Part shown: in pieces, positions 26,374 through 36,313 of the stretch
How the letters are laid out: every line of letters begins with the position of its first letter
How positions within the stretch are numbered: position 1 is the first letter of the stretch
From: Gymnodinialimonas sp. 57CJ19
GTDB lineage: Bacteria; Pseudomonadota; Alphaproteobacteria; Rhodobacterales; Rhodobacteraceae
DNA: 64,000 nucleotides
Assembly: GCF_038396845.1 (NCBI RefSeq)
Contig: NZ_CP151587.1
Coordinates: forward strand, 2,702,001 to 2,766,000
Direction of reading: 5' to 3'
The notes under the pieces: generated by a model
Told to the model about the DNA's origin: nothing
Database searches by the model: none
What the model saw: only the letters and a program-made list of their open reading frames with translations
Position numbers and translations under genes: made by a program

Positions 26374-27666
26374 CTACCACCGTCTTTCGAATTTATTTCT
26401 CAGATAGATCGCGATGCCGTTCATGATGACCAGGAAGCCAAGCAGCACGAGGATCGCGGCGGATGTCCGGCTGACGAAGCCGCGCTCAGGGCTGTCGGCC
26501 CAGATGAAGATCTGTGTGGGCATCGCCGTGGCGGCATCAAACGGAGAGCTGGCCGCCGAGGTGATGAACGCGTTCATCCCGATCAGAAGCAGCGGCGCGG
26601 TTTCCCCAAGCGCTTGAGCAAGGCCGATGATTGTGCCCGTAAGAATGCCGGGCATGGCCAAGGGCAGGACGTGCCCGAAGACCACCTGCTGACGCGATGC
26701 GCCAAGGCCCAAGGCGGCCTCTCGGATCGAGGGTGGCACCGCTTTCAGGGCCGCACGGGTCGCGATGATGATCGTGGGCATGGTCATCAGCGCCAGGGTC
26801 AGGCCGCCTACAAATGGGGCCGACCGGGGCATGCCGAACCAGTTCAGGAACACTGCCAAGGCCAGAAGACCGAAGACCACCGACGGCACCGCCGCGAGGT
26901 TGTTGATGTTCACCTCGATGAAGTCCGACAGGCGGTTTTTCGGGGCGAATTCCTCCAGGTAGATGGCCGCGCCGATGCCGATGGGAAAGGCGATGACAAA
27001 ACAGGTCAGCAGCGCCCAGAATGATCCCACCAAAGCCCCCTTCAGGCCCGCCAGTTCAGGAAAGCGGCTATCGGCGTTGGTGAAGAGCGCGACATTGAAG
27101 GGCCGAGAGATCAGGCCAGCGGCGTCCAATTCGTCGAACCAAAGGATCTCTTGGTCGTTGACGCGGCGCAGCTCTTCCGGCGTGTCGCGACGAATGCCGC
27201 CCTTGTTGAGTTGGTCGAAAATATCGGCAACGGGCAGCGTCAGGGTGATGGTCTGGCCAATCAGATCGTTGTCAGCCACAACCCGGTCGCGCAGGTCGAA
27301 CTGCGCCCCGTTGGATAGGATGCCCCGCACCGCACGGGCGTCGGTTTCCGGGTCCGCCGATGGCAGGTTGGCCAGTACGGCCGCCGTCAGCACGTTCTGG
27401 AAGCCGCCGCGTGGCAGACGGTCCACCTCGATCTCGGCGGGGTCCACGTAGACATCAAGGGTCACATGGGTCTGCACAAAGGCCGTGTGACCCGTTTTCA
27501 CCAGCGAGGCGACAAGCATAAAGAGCACCGAGAAGGCCAGCAGGATCGCCCCAAGCCCGCAGGCTTGCAGCAGCAACTCTTTACGCTTGCGGCGACGCAC
27601 TTGGGCCGACGCCTGACGCAGCGACCGGGCCGGGGTCGTACCGTTGGTATCTGGAAAGTTTGCCAT
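26374..27666 (-). CDS. pstA: Phosphate ABC transporter permease PstA
   Basis: This 430-residue permease is longer than the usual 290-residue PstA because it carries a periplasmic domain of about 150 residues (DUF3333-like) between the first membrane helix ([16 protein letters not shown]) and the core of five helices. The EAA cytoplasmic loop reads [23 protein letters not shown]. With PstC it forms the membrane channel for phosphate. It lies between pstC and pstB with short spacers. Confidence 0.95.
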   Translation of the reverse strand: MANFPDTNGTTPARSLRQASAQVRRRKRKELLLQACGLGAILLAFSVLFMLVASLVKTGHTAFVQTHVTLDVYVDPAEIEVDRLPRGGFQNVLTAAVLANLPSADPETDARAVRGILSNGAQFDLRDRVVADNDLIGQTITLTLPVADIFDQLNKGGIRRDTPEELRRVNDQEILWFDELDAAGLISRPFNVALFTNADSRFPELAGLKGALVGSFWALLTCFVIAFPIGIGAAIYLEEFAPKNRLSDFIEVNINNLAAVPSVVFGLLALAVFLNWFGMPRSAPFVGGLTLALMTMPTIIIATRAALKAVPPSIREAALGLGASRQQVVFGHVLPLAMPGILTGTIIGLAQALGETAPLLLIGMNAFITSAASSPFDAATAMPTQIFIWADSPERGFVSRTSAAILVLLGFLVIMNGIAIYLRNKFERRW

Positions 27667-27678
27667 TGATCCGTCGCC

Positions 27679-29055
27679 TCAATCGTAGATTTCGCGGTAT
27701 TTGCGCACGATGCGCAGGGCCCACACGTTGATGCCGAGGGTGATGATGAACAGCATCAGACCCAGGGCGAAGGCCGCCAGCGTTTTGGGGTTGTCGAAAG
27801 CCGTGTCGCCGATCAGCAGCGTCACAATCTGCACTGTCACCGTGGTCACACTATCGAGGGGGTTGATCGTCATTCGAGCCATGAGGCCTGCGGCCATCAC
27901 CACGATCATAGTCTCGCCAATGGCGCGGCTGACGGCCAGCAGGACGCCGCCCACAATACCGGGAATGGCGGCAGGGAATTGCACCTTCAGCATGGTTTCT
28001 GCTCGGGTTGAGCCAAGCGCCAGCGACCCATCGCGCAGGCTACGCGGCACGGCGGACAAGGCATCATCGGCGAAGGAAGAAATGAAGGGGATCAACATGA
28101 TCCCCATCACGCCGCCCGCCGCCAGCGCGGTGTTGGGCGAGACCGGAATGCCAAGCTCGGCCCCTGCCCCGCGCAAGGCGGGCGCCACTACCAGGATGGC
28201 GAAAAAGCCGTAAACAACCGTGGGAACCCCGGCGAGGATTTCCAGAAGCGGCTTCACCACAGCCCGCATCCGGCGCGGCGCGAATTCGTTCAGGTAGATC
28301 GCTGACATCAACCCAACAGGCGTTGCGATAAACATGGCCACAGCCGAGATCACGACCGTCCCCAAGATCACCGGCAGCCAGCCAAAGGCCCCTTCCGCAG
28401 CGATCTGGTCTTCACGGATCGGGATCTGAGGCTCCCAGTTCACGCCAAAGAGGAAGTCTTGCAGCGGCACCATCTGGAAAAATTTCCAGGTCTCAAAGAC
28501 CAGCGCGAAGACGATGCCCACGGTGGTGAAGATGGCCACAAGCGAGCAGGCGATCATCAGGCCGCTGACAATGGCCTCCACCGCTTGGCGAGCCCGGAAT
28601 TCGGCCGAGACGCGGTTGCGGGTGTAGAACAGGATACCGACGCTTAGCAGCAGGACCAGAACGATCAGAAGAATGTCGGCGTTGCGGTACAGGGCGCTTA
28701 GGCGCTCGGCGGCCCCCAGCTTCCAGTCGGCGGGGGTGCCAAACACCTGCCCGTTCGCGATAGAGCGGATCTCCGCGAGGATAAGTTGCACCGCGCCGCT
28801 ATCAAGCCCCTCTAGCTCAGCCTGAGGGACGCCGCTCATGACGATGGTGTCGATCACCGGCGTCTCCAGGATCAGGAACAGGACCAAGATCACGAAGACC
28901 GGGACCAGGATCATCAGCATCGCGTAGAGGCCGTGGAAATGCAGTAACGAATGCAGGCGCGTCCCATCGGACCGGATCGCCGCAGCCGTTTGGCGGTTCA
29001 ACATGTAGCCCGCGATGGCGAAGGCAATCAGAATGAGAAAGGCGGTCAGGGTCAT
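27679..29055 (-). CDS. pstC: Phosphate ABC transporter permease PstC
   Basis: This 458-residue permease, like PstA, is longer than the enterobacterial form. It has two N-terminal membrane helices, a periplasmic loop, a third helix, and then the conserved transport core with the EAA loop (RDGSLALGSTRAETMLKVQFPAA). I chose ATG 29055; an in-frame TTG at 29091 lies inside the preceding hairpin. It has no obvious Shine-Dalgarno, so translation may depend on the structure between pstS and pstC. Confidence 0.93.
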   Translation of the reverse strand: MTLTAFLILIAFAIAGYMLNRQTAAAIRSDGTRLHSLLHFHGLYAMLMILVPVFVILVLFLILETPVIDTIVMSGVPQAELEGLDSGAVQLILAEIRSIANGQVFGTPADWKLGAAERLSALYRNADILLIVLVLLLSVGILFYTRNRVSAEFRARQAVEAIVSGLMIACSLVAIFTTVGIVFALVFETWKFFQMVPLQDFLFGVNWEPQIPIREDQIAAEGAFGWLPVILGTVVISAVAMFIATPVGLMSAIYLNEFAPRRMRAVVKPLLEILAGVPTVVYGFFAILVVAPALRGAGAELGIPVSPNTALAAGGVMGIMLIPFISSFADDALSAVPRSLRDGSLALGSTRAETMLKVQFPAAIPGIVGGVLLAVSRAIGETMIVVMAAGLMARMTINPLDSVTTVTVQIVTLLIGDTAFDNPKTLAAFALGLMLFIITLGINVWALRIVRKYREIYD

Positions 29056-29079
29056 GGGAAAACTCTGCAAGAGAAGGAA

Positions 29080-29104
29080 GCTGCCCGACAAAACGCCGGG
29101 CAGC
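29080..29104 (-). promoter_or_regulatory. Intercistronic hairpin between pstS and pstC
   Basis: GCTGCCCG and CGGGCAGC form a perfect eight-bp stem with a nine-base loop just after the pstS stop. There is no T run. Such a hairpin would stabilise the pstS message or partly terminate it, giving more binding protein than permease; that role is inference. Confidence 0.65.
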
Positions 29105-29124
29105 CAGAGTAGATCGGGAGCCGT

Positions 29125-30168
29125 TTATTCGGCGCCTGTGTAAGTCACGGCCGTGATTGCCGCGTCATTGGTGGCGGCGCGCAGGTCGTCTTCCAGCGGC
29201 ACAAGGCCACGCTCGGACAGGTAGCCGCCGGGGCCCATGGCCTCTTCGGAAACGAACTCTTCGATGAACTCTTCAAGGTTCGCGATCACACCGCGGTGGG
29301 CGTTTTTCACGTAAACAAAGAGAGGTCGCGAAATCGGGTAGTCGCCCGAGGCAATCGTTGCCGCGTCAGGTGCAACACCGTTGATGTTCACAGCCTGCAA
29401 GGTGTCGAGGTTTTCGTACAGGAAGGAGTAGCCGAAGATGCCCAAAGCGTTGGCATCGGCTTGCAGACGCTGGACGATCAGGTTGTCGTTCTCACCAGCT
29501 TCAACGAAAGGCCCGTCGGTGCGCATGCGCGAGCAGTTTTCTTCGACCCAGTCGCCGTCAAAACCGCCGTCGTGGACGTAGGCCAGCTCTTCACAACCGG
29601 CGTGCATGGCCAGCTCAACAAAGGCATCGCGTGTGCCGGATGTGGGCGGAGGGCCGTAGGCGAGGATTTCAACCGCGGGCAGGGAAGCGTCGATTTCGCT
29701 CCACAAGGTGTAGGGGTTATCGGCCCATTCGCCGTCAACAGGAACCCGTGCGCCCAGGGCAAGGTAGACTTGGGTCAGCGTCAGGTCCCAAGCGAATTCG
29801 CTGTCGCGAGAGATCGCAAGGGAAAGACCGTCGGAGCCGAAGTAGATTTCGGTGATGTCGGTCACGCCGTTTTCTTGGCAAAGCTCGAACTCGGATGCCC
29901 GCATGGCGCGGGACGCGCCGGTGACGTCTGCGTGGGCTTCGCCGATACCGCCGCAGAAGATCTGCATGCCGCCACCAGTGCCGGTGGATTCAACGATGGG
30001 TGAAGGGGCGCCGGTCAGGTTTGCGAATTGCTCAGCAACCGCTTGCGAGTATGGGAAAACGGTGGAGGACCCGACAACGCGGATTTCTTCCCGGCCCTGG
30101 GCCAAAGCGGAAGTGGCAGAAACGGCGGCAAGTGCGACAACCGAAACACTGATTTTTGCGAAAGACAT
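29125..30168 (-). CDS. pstS: Phosphate-binding periplasmic protein PstS
   Basis: This 347-residue exported protein has a signal peptide cleaved after ALA (near residue 23) and then the phosphate-binding start IRVVGSSTVFPY. It contains STGTGGGM, the GASRAM motif in the phosphate cleft, and PPPTSGTRDAFVELA. It delivers phosphate to PstCA. GGAGAG lies ahead of ATG 30168, and a three-unit Pho box lies about 85-117 bp upstream. It is followed by a hairpin before pstC. Confidence 0.96.
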   Translation of the reverse strand: MSFAKISVSVVALAAVSATSALAQGREEIRVVGSSTVFPYSQAVAEQFANLTGAPSPIVESTGTGGGMQIFCGGIGEAHADVTGASRAMRASEFELCQENGVTDITEIYFGSDGLSLAISRDSEFAWDLTLTQVYLALGARVPVDGEWADNPYTLWSEIDASLPAVEILAYGPPPTSGTRDAFVELAMHAGCEELAYVHDGGFDGDWVEENCSRMRTDGPFVEAGENDNLIVQRLQADANALGIFGYSFLYENLDTLQAVNINGVAPDAATIASGDYPISRPLFVYVKNAHRGVIANLEEFIEEFVSEEAMGPGGYLSERGLVPLEDDLRAATNDAAITAVTYTGAE

Positions 30169-30252
30169 TTAAGACTCTCTCCATTTGGTTTTCAGACATC
30201 ACGCGCTTGTTGTTGGCGCGCTTGGCCCCCTGCTACGGCAGCATCGCTATGC

Positions 30253-30285
30253 TTTTGTGACAGGTACGTATCAGTTTTATGACAC
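30253..30285 (-). promoter_or_regulatory. Pho box with three tandem 11-bp units
   Basis: Read leftward: GTGTCATAAAA, CTGATACGTAC, CTGTCACAAAA, each starting exactly 11 bases after the last (30285, 30274, 30263). The first and third match the CTGTCAT-type PhoB repeat well, the middle one partly. They lie in the gap between the phoR stop and pstS, in the right place to drive the pst operon under low phosphate. Confidence 0.82.
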
Positions 30286-30288
30286 GGG

Positions 30289-31341
30289 CTAAGACGCCTC
30301 GGAGATCGCCGGGAACTGCACCGAGAATGTGCTGCCCTGCCCTCGTTTTGAGGTGATTTTTAGCCGCCCCCGGTGCCGGTTGACGATATGCTTCACAATC
30401 GCCAGCCCCAGCCCGGTGCCGCCCATTTCCCGCGACCGATGCGAATCGACCCGGTAAAAACGCTCGGTCAGGCGCGGCAAATGTAACGAGGCGATCCCCT
30501 CGCCCTCATCGGTGACATCCACGATAAGGATTTCCCCCACCGTGGCCCCGCTTCCCTGCCCGCGCGAAATGGCGATCGTCACAGGCTTCTCCGCCCCGCC
30601 GTACTTCAGTGCGTTCTCAGCCAGGTTCAGAAAGACCTGGATCACCTGATCCCGGTCCCCCTGGATCATCGCGGGCGTCCCGTCATGGATCAGCCGCAGC
30701 ACGTTGCCGGTGTCCCGTGCCCTCGGCGTCAGGGTGGCGATGACGCTGGCCACAACCCCCGCCAGATCAACCGTATCATTGGGGCGCAGGCGTTTGACGG
30801 ATTCCACCCGGCTCAGCGACAGCAAGTCCGAGATCAGACGGTCCATCCGCAGGGCCTCTTCCTCCATGATCGACAGGAACCGGTCCTGGGCGTCGGCATC
30901 GTTTCGGGCCGGGCCTCTCAAGGTCTCGATAAACCCGATCATCGAGGTTAACGGCGTGCGTAGCTCATGGGAGACATTGGCCACGAAGTCGCGCCGCATT
31001 TCCTGCGCCTCTCCCAGATGGGTGATGTCGTTGAAATGCAGCAAAAGGGCGCGGCCCTCTGGCGTTTCGACCGCTGAAATGCGCACCCGGTACTGCGAAA
31101 CCCCGGTTTGATCGGCGCGTTCTATGCGTGCTTCGGCCGCGGCAGCCCCCGCGAGAACGGTGTCGATTTGGCTCAACAACGCCGGCTGGCGCAGGAGGGC
31201 CGCGTAATTGCGCCCGATAATCCAATCGCCAAAAAGCGTTGTGGCAGCCGGATTTGCATCCTCAATGGCGCCGCTACTGTCGATGAACACCATCGGGTCC
31301 GGCACCGTGAACATGACGGTGTTAATCAGGTTTCGGGTCAT
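30289..31341 (-). CDS. phoR: Phosphate regulon sensor kinase PhoR (no membrane segments)
   Basis: This 350-residue histidine kinase has a PAS domain (residues about 5-110), HisKA with phosphoacceptor His125 (FVANVSHELRTPLTS), and a HATPase domain with the N box (NLAENALKYGG), DEGEGI and GGTGLGLAIVKHI. It phosphorylates PhoB. Unlike E. coli PhoR, no hydrophobic membrane segment is visible, and the upstream in-frame sequence does not encode one, so it would be cytosolic and must sense PstSCAB/PhoU through protein contact. It precedes pstS in the same direction. Confidence 0.92.
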   Translation of the reverse strand: MTRNLINTVMFTVPDPMVFIDSSGAIEDANPAATTLFGDWIIGRNYAALLRQPALLSQIDTVLAGAAAAEARIERADQTGVSQYRVRISAVETPEGRALLLHFNDITHLGEAQEMRRDFVANVSHELRTPLTSMIGFIETLRGPARNDADAQDRFLSIMEEEALRMDRLISDLLSLSRVESVKRLRPNDTVDLAGVVASVIATLTPRARDTGNVLRLIHDGTPAMIQGDRDQVIQVFLNLAENALKYGGAEKPVTIAISRGQGSGATVGEILIVDVTDEGEGIASLHLPRLTERFYRVDSHRSREMGGTGLGLAIVKHIVNRHRGRLKITSKRGQGSTFSVQFPAISEAS

Positions 31342-31449
31342 CGGCGGCGTCCCCCTGCCAGTACGCCCCGGAGGTGTGGCGCGATTCTGCGCCGTCTTGC
31401 AACGGGCTTGCGGCCCCTCGGTGAAGGGCCGCGCCGCAGTATGCTCGGC

Positions 31450-32640
31450 TTAGACCGCCCGCAGCCCGCCTTCAAAATCCGCGATCAGCAGTTCAATCTC
31501 TTCGATCCCGACCGACACCCGGAAGAACCCATCAGAAATCCCCAGCGCCGCCCGCCCCTCGGCTCCAAGGCCCCGGTGGCTTGACGATGCCGGGTGGCTT
31601 AACGTGGTGCCGACATCCCCCAAAGTAGGCGCGAACGGCAGATCGGGGGCGGCTTGCACCATCCGGTCTGCGGCGGGCTCGGTCTTATCCTTCAGCTCGA
31701 AACTTACCATGTTGCCAAAGGCTTGTCCTACGATCGAGGCCGCAACCTCGTGGTCGGGGTGATCGGCGCGACCGGGGTACAGGACCCGACCCACCTTGGG
31801 GTGGTCGGCCAACCAATCGGCCAAAGCCGCGGCGTTGGCCTGCGCCTTCTCAAATCGCAGCGGGAATGTGTAGAGACCGCGTTCCGCCAACCAGCATTCG
31901 TTTGGTGCGGGCGTCATCCCGACGGTGACGGCGAAGTCATAGATGTTGCGCATCAGCTCTGGGTCGCGGGCGGCCACATAGCCAAGGGTCACGTCCGAAT
32001 GCCCGGCCAGCAACTTGGTCACGGATTGAATCGTAATATCCGCCCCCTCGGTCAACGGCTTGTACCCAATCGGCGTGGTAAAGGTGTTGTCCACCGCCAA
32101 GATCACGCCCGCCTCCTTCGCAAGCGCCACAATCCCCGCCATATCCGCAACCCGCAACGTCGGGTTGGAGATGACCTCAACCAAGATCATCTTCGTCTCC
32201 GGCCGGATCGCCGCCCGCATCGCCTCCACGTCCGTCGGATCTGCAACCGATGTCGCAATCCCAAATCGCGCCAAATCCTGATGCATCAACCGCAACGAAC
32301 GCCCGTAAAGCTGGTTGCCCCCGACGATATGGTCGCCCTGCCCCAACAGACCCATGATCGTGGCCGACACCGCCGCCATGCCCGAGCCAAGAACCAATCC
32401 GCCCTCGGCCTCCTCCAACATGTCGATCTTGCGTGCCAAAAGCTCCGCATTCGGGTGCCCCTCCCGCGCGTAGGTATAGCCGTGCGCCCGCCCCTCGTAC
32501 TGATCGTGCAAGGTAGAAATCGACGGCGAAGCGTACACAACAGAAGGCTGGATCGGCGTCACAACGGCGCGGCTCACGCCCTCTCGCAAAGCGGCGCGGC
32601 GCACCAATGTTCCGGGCTTCTCATTCCGACCATTCGCCAT
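31450..32640 (-). CDS. Cys/Met-metabolism PLP enzyme (cystathionine synthase/lyase family)
   Basis: This 396-residue enzyme of the MetB/MetC/MetZ family has YTYAREGHPN and the glycine-rich PLP phosphate site LGSGMAAVSA. The PLP lysine lies in SVTKLLAGHSD, and the C-terminal substrate loop reads TLGDVGTTLSHPASSSHRGL. Family members catalyse gamma-replacement or beta/gamma-elimination on cysteine, homocysteine or O-acylhomoserine; the exact reaction cannot be assigned. AAGGAG seven bases before ATG 32640 comes from the dispersed repeat at 32650. metA is encoded 28 kb away. Confidence 0.85.
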   Translation of the reverse strand: MANGRNEKPGTLVRRAALREGVSRAVVTPIQPSVVYASPSISTLHDQYEGRAHGYTYAREGHPNAELLARKIDMLEEAEGGLVLGSGMAAVSATIMGLLGQGDHIVGGNQLYGRSLRLMHQDLARFGIATSVADPTDVEAMRAAIRPETKMILVEVISNPTLRVADMAGIVALAKEAGVILAVDNTFTTPIGYKPLTEGADITIQSVTKLLAGHSDVTLGYVAARDPELMRNIYDFAVTVGMTPAPNECWLAERGLYTFPLRFEKAQANAAALADWLADHPKVGRVLYPGRADHPDHEVAASIVGQAFGNMVSFELKDKTEPAADRMVQAAPDLPFAPTLGDVGTTLSHPASSSHRGLGAEGRAALGISDGFFRVSVGIEEIELLIADFEGGLRAV

Positions 32641-32649
32641 CACGGCTCT

Positions 32650-32700
32650 CCTTCATCTTTTCAAAAATATCGCAGGGGGCGCGGGGGACTGGTCCCCCGC
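32650..32700. repeat. Dispersed intergenic element, copy C, with G/C hairpin
   Basis: The 24-bp box at 32650-32673 contains CTTCATCTTTTCAAAAATAT. It is followed at 32681-32700 by GCGGGGGACTGGTCCCCCGC, a nearly perfect hairpin. Read on the minus strand, the hairpin sits after proA and the box supplies the GATGAAGGAG that serves as ribosome-binding site of the next gene. Confidence 0.85.
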
Positions 32701-32726
32701 TTAACCGCTCCGAAAAAAGCGTACCC

Positions 32727-34010
32727 TTATCCCCGGATCGTGCCATCGCCCGTAACGAGATACTTGAACGAGGTCAATTGCTCCGCCCCGACCGGTCCAC
32801 GTGCATGCATCTTGCCCGTCGCAATTCCGATCTCCGCACCCATCCCAAATTCGCCACCATCGGCAAACTGGGTGGAGGCATTGTGCATCAAAATCGCCGA
32901 ATCCAGCCGCTGAAAGAACCGCGCCACCGCGGCGTCATCCTCGGCAACAATCGCGTCGGTGTGATTGGAGCCAAAAGTCCGAATATGGGTCAGTGCCGCA
33001 TCAATATCATCCACCACCTTCGCAGCGATAATCATGTCGAGGAACTCTTTTCCCCAATCGCTTTCCTGCGCGGCCACCACGCCCTCAATCTTCTGTAAGC
33101 CCGCATCGCCGCGCACTTCAACACCGGCATCCAGCAAGGCCCGCACGACGCCCTGCCCGATCGTGTCCACCACATCGCGGTGGATCAGCAAGCACTCCGC
33201 CGAGCCGCAGATCCCCGGGCGCCGGGTCTTGGCGTTCAAGACCACGCGCAACGCCTTTTCCGGGTCGCTCGAGGCATCGAGGTAAACGTGACAAATGCCC
33301 TCCAGATGCGCAAAAACCGGCACCCGCGCTTCGCGCTGCACCAGCCCCACCAAGCCCTTGCCGCCCCGAGGCACGATCACGTCAATCGAGTCGGTCATCG
33401 TCAACATCTCAGACACTGCGGCGCGGTCTCGGGTTGGCACGCGTTGCACAGCGTCCGCGGGCAACCCGGCGGCACGCAGCCCCTCTTGCAGACAATCGGC
33501 CAGCGCGCCCGAGGAGTGAAAGCTCTCCGAGCCGCCGCGCAAGATCACGGCATTGCCGGATTTCAGGCACAGAGCGCCCGCATCGGCCGTCACGTTGGGG
33601 CGGCTCTCATAGATCACGCCAATCACACCAAGAGGTGTGCGCACCCGTTTGATATGCAGGCCCGAGGGTTGGTCCCATTCTGTCAGCACTTGCCCAACGG
33701 GATCATCCTGCGCCGCCACGGCACGCAAGCCTTGCACGATGCCCTCTACCCTTGCCTCGTCCAGCATAAGGCGATCTAACATGGCATCGGACAGGCCTTT
33801 TTCACGTCCAAACGCCATATCCTTTTCGTTGGACGCGATGATCGCCTCTCGCTTGTTCCAAACGGCATCGGCAGCGGCGTTCAACGCCTGCGTCTTTGCT
33901 TCCGGTGTTGCGAATGCCAGCTCCGCGCTGGCCGCTTTGGCCCGCTTGCCGATCTCGGCCATCAGGGCGGGAACGTCATTCTCCGAGTTTAATTTAGGTA
34001 GGTCTTTCAT
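32727..34010 (-). CDS. proA: Gamma-glutamyl phosphate reductase
   Basis: This 427-residue ProA uses NADPH to reduce gamma-glutamyl phosphate to glutamate semialdehyde, the second step of proline synthesis. It is an aldehyde-dehydrogenase fold with the nucleophilic cysteine in [14 protein letters not shown] and conserved [11 protein letters not shown] and [19 protein letters not shown] 34010 has GAGG six bases upstream; an ATG four codons earlier is the alternative. It lies 63 bp after proB in the obgE-proB-proA operon. Confidence 0.96.
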   Translation of the reverse strand: MKDLPKLNSENDVPALMAEIGKRAKAASAELAFATPEAKTQALNAAADAVWNKREAIIASNEKDMAFGREKGLSDAMLDRLMLDEARVEGIVQGLRAVAAQDDPVGQVLTEWDQPSGLHIKRVRTPLGVIGVIYESRPNVTADAGALCLKSGNAVILRGGSESFHSSGALADCLQEGLRAAGLPADAVQRVPTRDRAAVSEMLTMTDSIDVIVPRGGKGLVGLVQREARVPVFAHLEGICHVYLDASSDPEKALRVVLNAKTRRPGICGSAECLLIHRDVVDTIGQGVVRALLDAGVEVRGDAGLQKIEGVVAAQESDWGKEFLDMIIAAKVVDDIDAALTHIRTFGSNHTDAIVAEDDAAVARFFQRLDSAILMHNASTQFADGGEFGMGAEIGIATGKMHARGPVGAEQLTSFKYLVTGDGTIRG

Positions 34011-34073
34011 CGGAAACCTCATCGCGGGATGGAAAGGCAGAGTCGATATTTGTAAAAAGGTGAAGCTGTTGGA

Positions 34074-35180
34074 TCAGAGTACCATATCGTCGCGGTGCAC
34101 CAAGGCCGCACGGCCCGGATAGCCGAGGATTTCTTCAATTTCATCGGAATGGTGGCCTTGGATCGCACGCGCCTCATCGGCGGCATAACGGCTGAGGCCG
34201 ATGCCGATTGCGTCGCCGTTTGTGGCTTCCAAGCGCAAGGGATCGCCGCGGTGGAAGTCGCCTTCAACGGCGCTGACCCCTGCGGGGAGAAGAGATTTTC
34301 CATGGGCAAGGGCTTTGACGGCGCCGGGATCAAGGCGTAGCGCACCTTTGGGTTTCATCGCGCCGATCCACGCTTTGCGGGCCTGTTGCGGAGAAAGGGT
34401 AGCGGTAAACCAAGTGGCTTTGGCCCCGCTTTGCAGAGCATCAAGGGGGTGTGAGACCGCCCCTTGGGTGATCGCCATGGCGCAGCCCGCAGCGGTTGCT
34501 GTGCGCGCCGCCATCACCTTGGTCTTCATCCCCCCCTTCGAAAGGCCCGATCCCGCATCCCCAGCCATCGCTTCAATCTCTGGGGTGATCGTGTCGATCA
34601 CCGGGAGGTGGCGGGCGCTTGGGTCGTCGCTAGGGTTGGCGGTATAGAGGCCGTCCACATCGCTCAGCAAGACGCAGGCATCCGCGCCCGCCATGACGGC
34701 TACATTGGCGGCGAGCCGGTCATTGTCGCCATAGCGGATTTCGTCCGTCGCGATGGTATCGTTCTCATTTACGATCGGCACCGCACCACGCGACAAAAGC
34801 GCCGCAAAGGTTGCGCGTGTGTTCAGATAGCGCCGGCGATCAGCGCTGTCGTCCAACGTCAGGAGGATCTGCGCCGAAGTCAGGCCGTGGGGGGCCAGGG
34901 CCTCCTCATAGGCGCGCGCGAGGCGGATCTGGCCAACGGCAGCGGCGGCTTGTGCCTCATCAAGGGACAGGGCCCCATGGCCGAGATCCAGCGCGCCGCG
35001 TCCCAGTGCGATGGCCCCCGAAGACACCAGGATCACATCGGTGCCATTGCTTTTCAGGGCCGCCACGTCCAGCGCGAGGGAATGCAGCCATTCACCGCGC
35101 AGATCACCGGTGCTTCGATCCACCAACAGTGCCGACCCGATCTTGACGACGACCCGTTTGGCCCCCGTCAGGGACGCCAT
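34074..35180 (-). CDS. proB: Glutamate 5-kinase
   Basis: This 368-residue ProB phosphorylates the gamma-carboxylate of glutamate, the feedback-controlled first step of proline synthesis. The amino-acid-kinase domain shows [38 protein letters not shown] and [16 protein letters not shown]-terminal PUA domain begins near residue 275, as in full-length ProB. The first 13 bases overlap the end of obgE, so the genes are cotranscribed. Confidence 0.96.
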   Translation of the reverse strand: MASLTGAKRVVVKIGSALLVDRSTGDLRGEWLHSLALDVAALKSNGTDVILVSSGAIALGRGALDLGHGALSLDEAQAAAAVGQIRLARAYEEALAPHGLTSAQILLTLDDSADRRRYLNTRATFAALLSRGAVPIVNENDTIATDEIRYGDNDRLAANVAVMAGADACVLLSDVDGLYTANPSDDPSARHLPVIDTITPEIEAMAGDAGSGLSKGGMKTKVMAARTATAAGCAMAITQGAVSHPLDALQSGAKATWFTATLSPQQARKAWIGAMKPKGALRLDPGAVKALAHGKSLLPAGVSAVEGDFHRGDPLRLEATNGDAIGIGLSRYAADEARAIQGHHSDEIEEILGYPGRAALVHRDDMVL

Positions 35181-36202
35181 TGCTCGGGCTCCTCAAGAGC
35201 GTCTCGCGCAGCCTTCTGGTTTGCGTCTACGCGCGCGCGCAACCCGCGTAGCACCTCGGTCACGCCGGTGCCTGCAACGCCGGACATCTCCATCAGGTTT
35301 CCGGCCACCGCGCCAAGGGCTGCGCGCTTCTCGGCCAGTTCCCCAGGCTCGATCGCGTCCACCTTGTTGAGCACGGTGATCCGCGGTTTCAACGCCAGCT
35401 CTCCGCCGTAGTTCTCTAACTCGGTAATGATCGTGTGGTAATCGGCCACCACATCCTCGGCAGTCCCGTCCACCAGATGCAACAGGGCCGCGCAGCGCTC
35501 CACATGGCCAAGGAACGTATCTCCAAGGCCCCTGCCCTCGCTTGCGCCTTCAATGAGGCCGGGGATATCGGCGACCACGAATTCCGCACCGTCCACGCCG
35601 ACAACGCCGAGGTTTGGCACCAGCGTGGTGAATGGATAATCCGCAATCTTTGGCCTTGCGTTGGACGTCGCCGCCAGAAACGTAGATTTCCCGGCGTTCG
35701 GCAGACCCAACAGACCCACATCGGCAATCAGCTTCAGGCGCAACCAAATCGTGCGCTCCACGCCCTCTTGCCCAGGGTTCGCGCGACGGGGCGCCTGGTT
35801 TGTGGCGCTCTTGAAATGCAGGTTCCCGAAACCGCCATTACCGCCCTTGGCAATGCAAATGCGCTGCCCCACTTCGTCGAGGTCAGCGATCAGTGTTTCC
35901 TGATCCTCTTCCAACACTTCCGTCCCTGCGGGGACGCGCAGCACGATATCCGCGCCATCGCGACCGGTGCGCTGCTTACCCATGCCAGGTTGACCGTTCT
36001 TGGCGAAAAAATGCTGCTGGTAGCGGAAATCGATCAGGGTGTTCAGCCCTTCGACCACCTCGATAAACACATTCCCGCCCGAGCCGCCGTCGCCCCCGTC
36101 CGGTCCACCATACTCGATGTACTTCTCACGCCGGAACGAGACCGACCCGCCGCCGCCGCCGCCCGAGCGGATGTAAACTTTGGCCAGATCGAGAAATTTC
36201 AT
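35168..36202 (-). CDS. obgE: Obg/CgtA GTPase
   Basis: This 344-residue essential GTPase takes part in 50S subunit assembly and stress control. It has the glycine-rich Obg domain ([30 protein letters not shown]), then the G domain with Walker [10 protein letters not shown] (residues 166-174), the [16 protein letters not shown] switch II and NKVDAIE for guanine. The TGS domain of some Obg proteins is absent. ATG 36202 begins the canonical MKFLDLAKV; an ATG five codons upstream is not used in the family. It is first in obgE-proB-proA. Confidence 0.97.
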   Translation of the reverse strand: MKFLDLAKVYIRSGGGGGGSVSFRREKYIEYGGPDGGDGGSGGNVFIEVVEGLNTLIDFRYQQHFFAKNGQPGMGKQRTGRDGADIVLRVPAGTEVLEEDQETLIADLDEVGQRICIAKGGNGGFGNLHFKSATNQAPRRANPGQEGVERTIWLRLKLIADVGLLGLPNAGKSTFLAATSNARPKIADYPFTTLVPNLGVVGVDGAEFVVADIPGLIEGASEGRGLGDTFLGHVERCAALLHLVDGTAEDVVADYHTIITELENYGGELALKPRITVLNKVDAIEPGELAEKRAALGAVAGNLMEMSGVAGTGVTEVLRGLRARVDANQKAARDALEEPEQWRP

Positions 36203-36229
36203 ACCATCGCCGGACACTTTCGCGTCCGC

Positions 36230-36298
36230 CCTTCATCTTTTCAAAAATATCGCGGGGGTCAGCGCATCTTCAGATGCGCAAAGGGGGCTGGCCCCCTT
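36230..36298. repeat. Dispersed intergenic element, copy D, with two hairpins
   Basis: The 24-bp box at 36230-36253 is identical to copy C. It is followed by GCGCATCTTCAGATGCGC (36262-36279) and AAGGGGGC-tg-GCCCCCTT (36281-36298), two strong hairpins. The element lies between the GNAT gene and obgE, both on the minus strand. Confidence 0.85.
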
Positions 36299-36313
36299 CC
36301 GCTTCCCCGCCTC

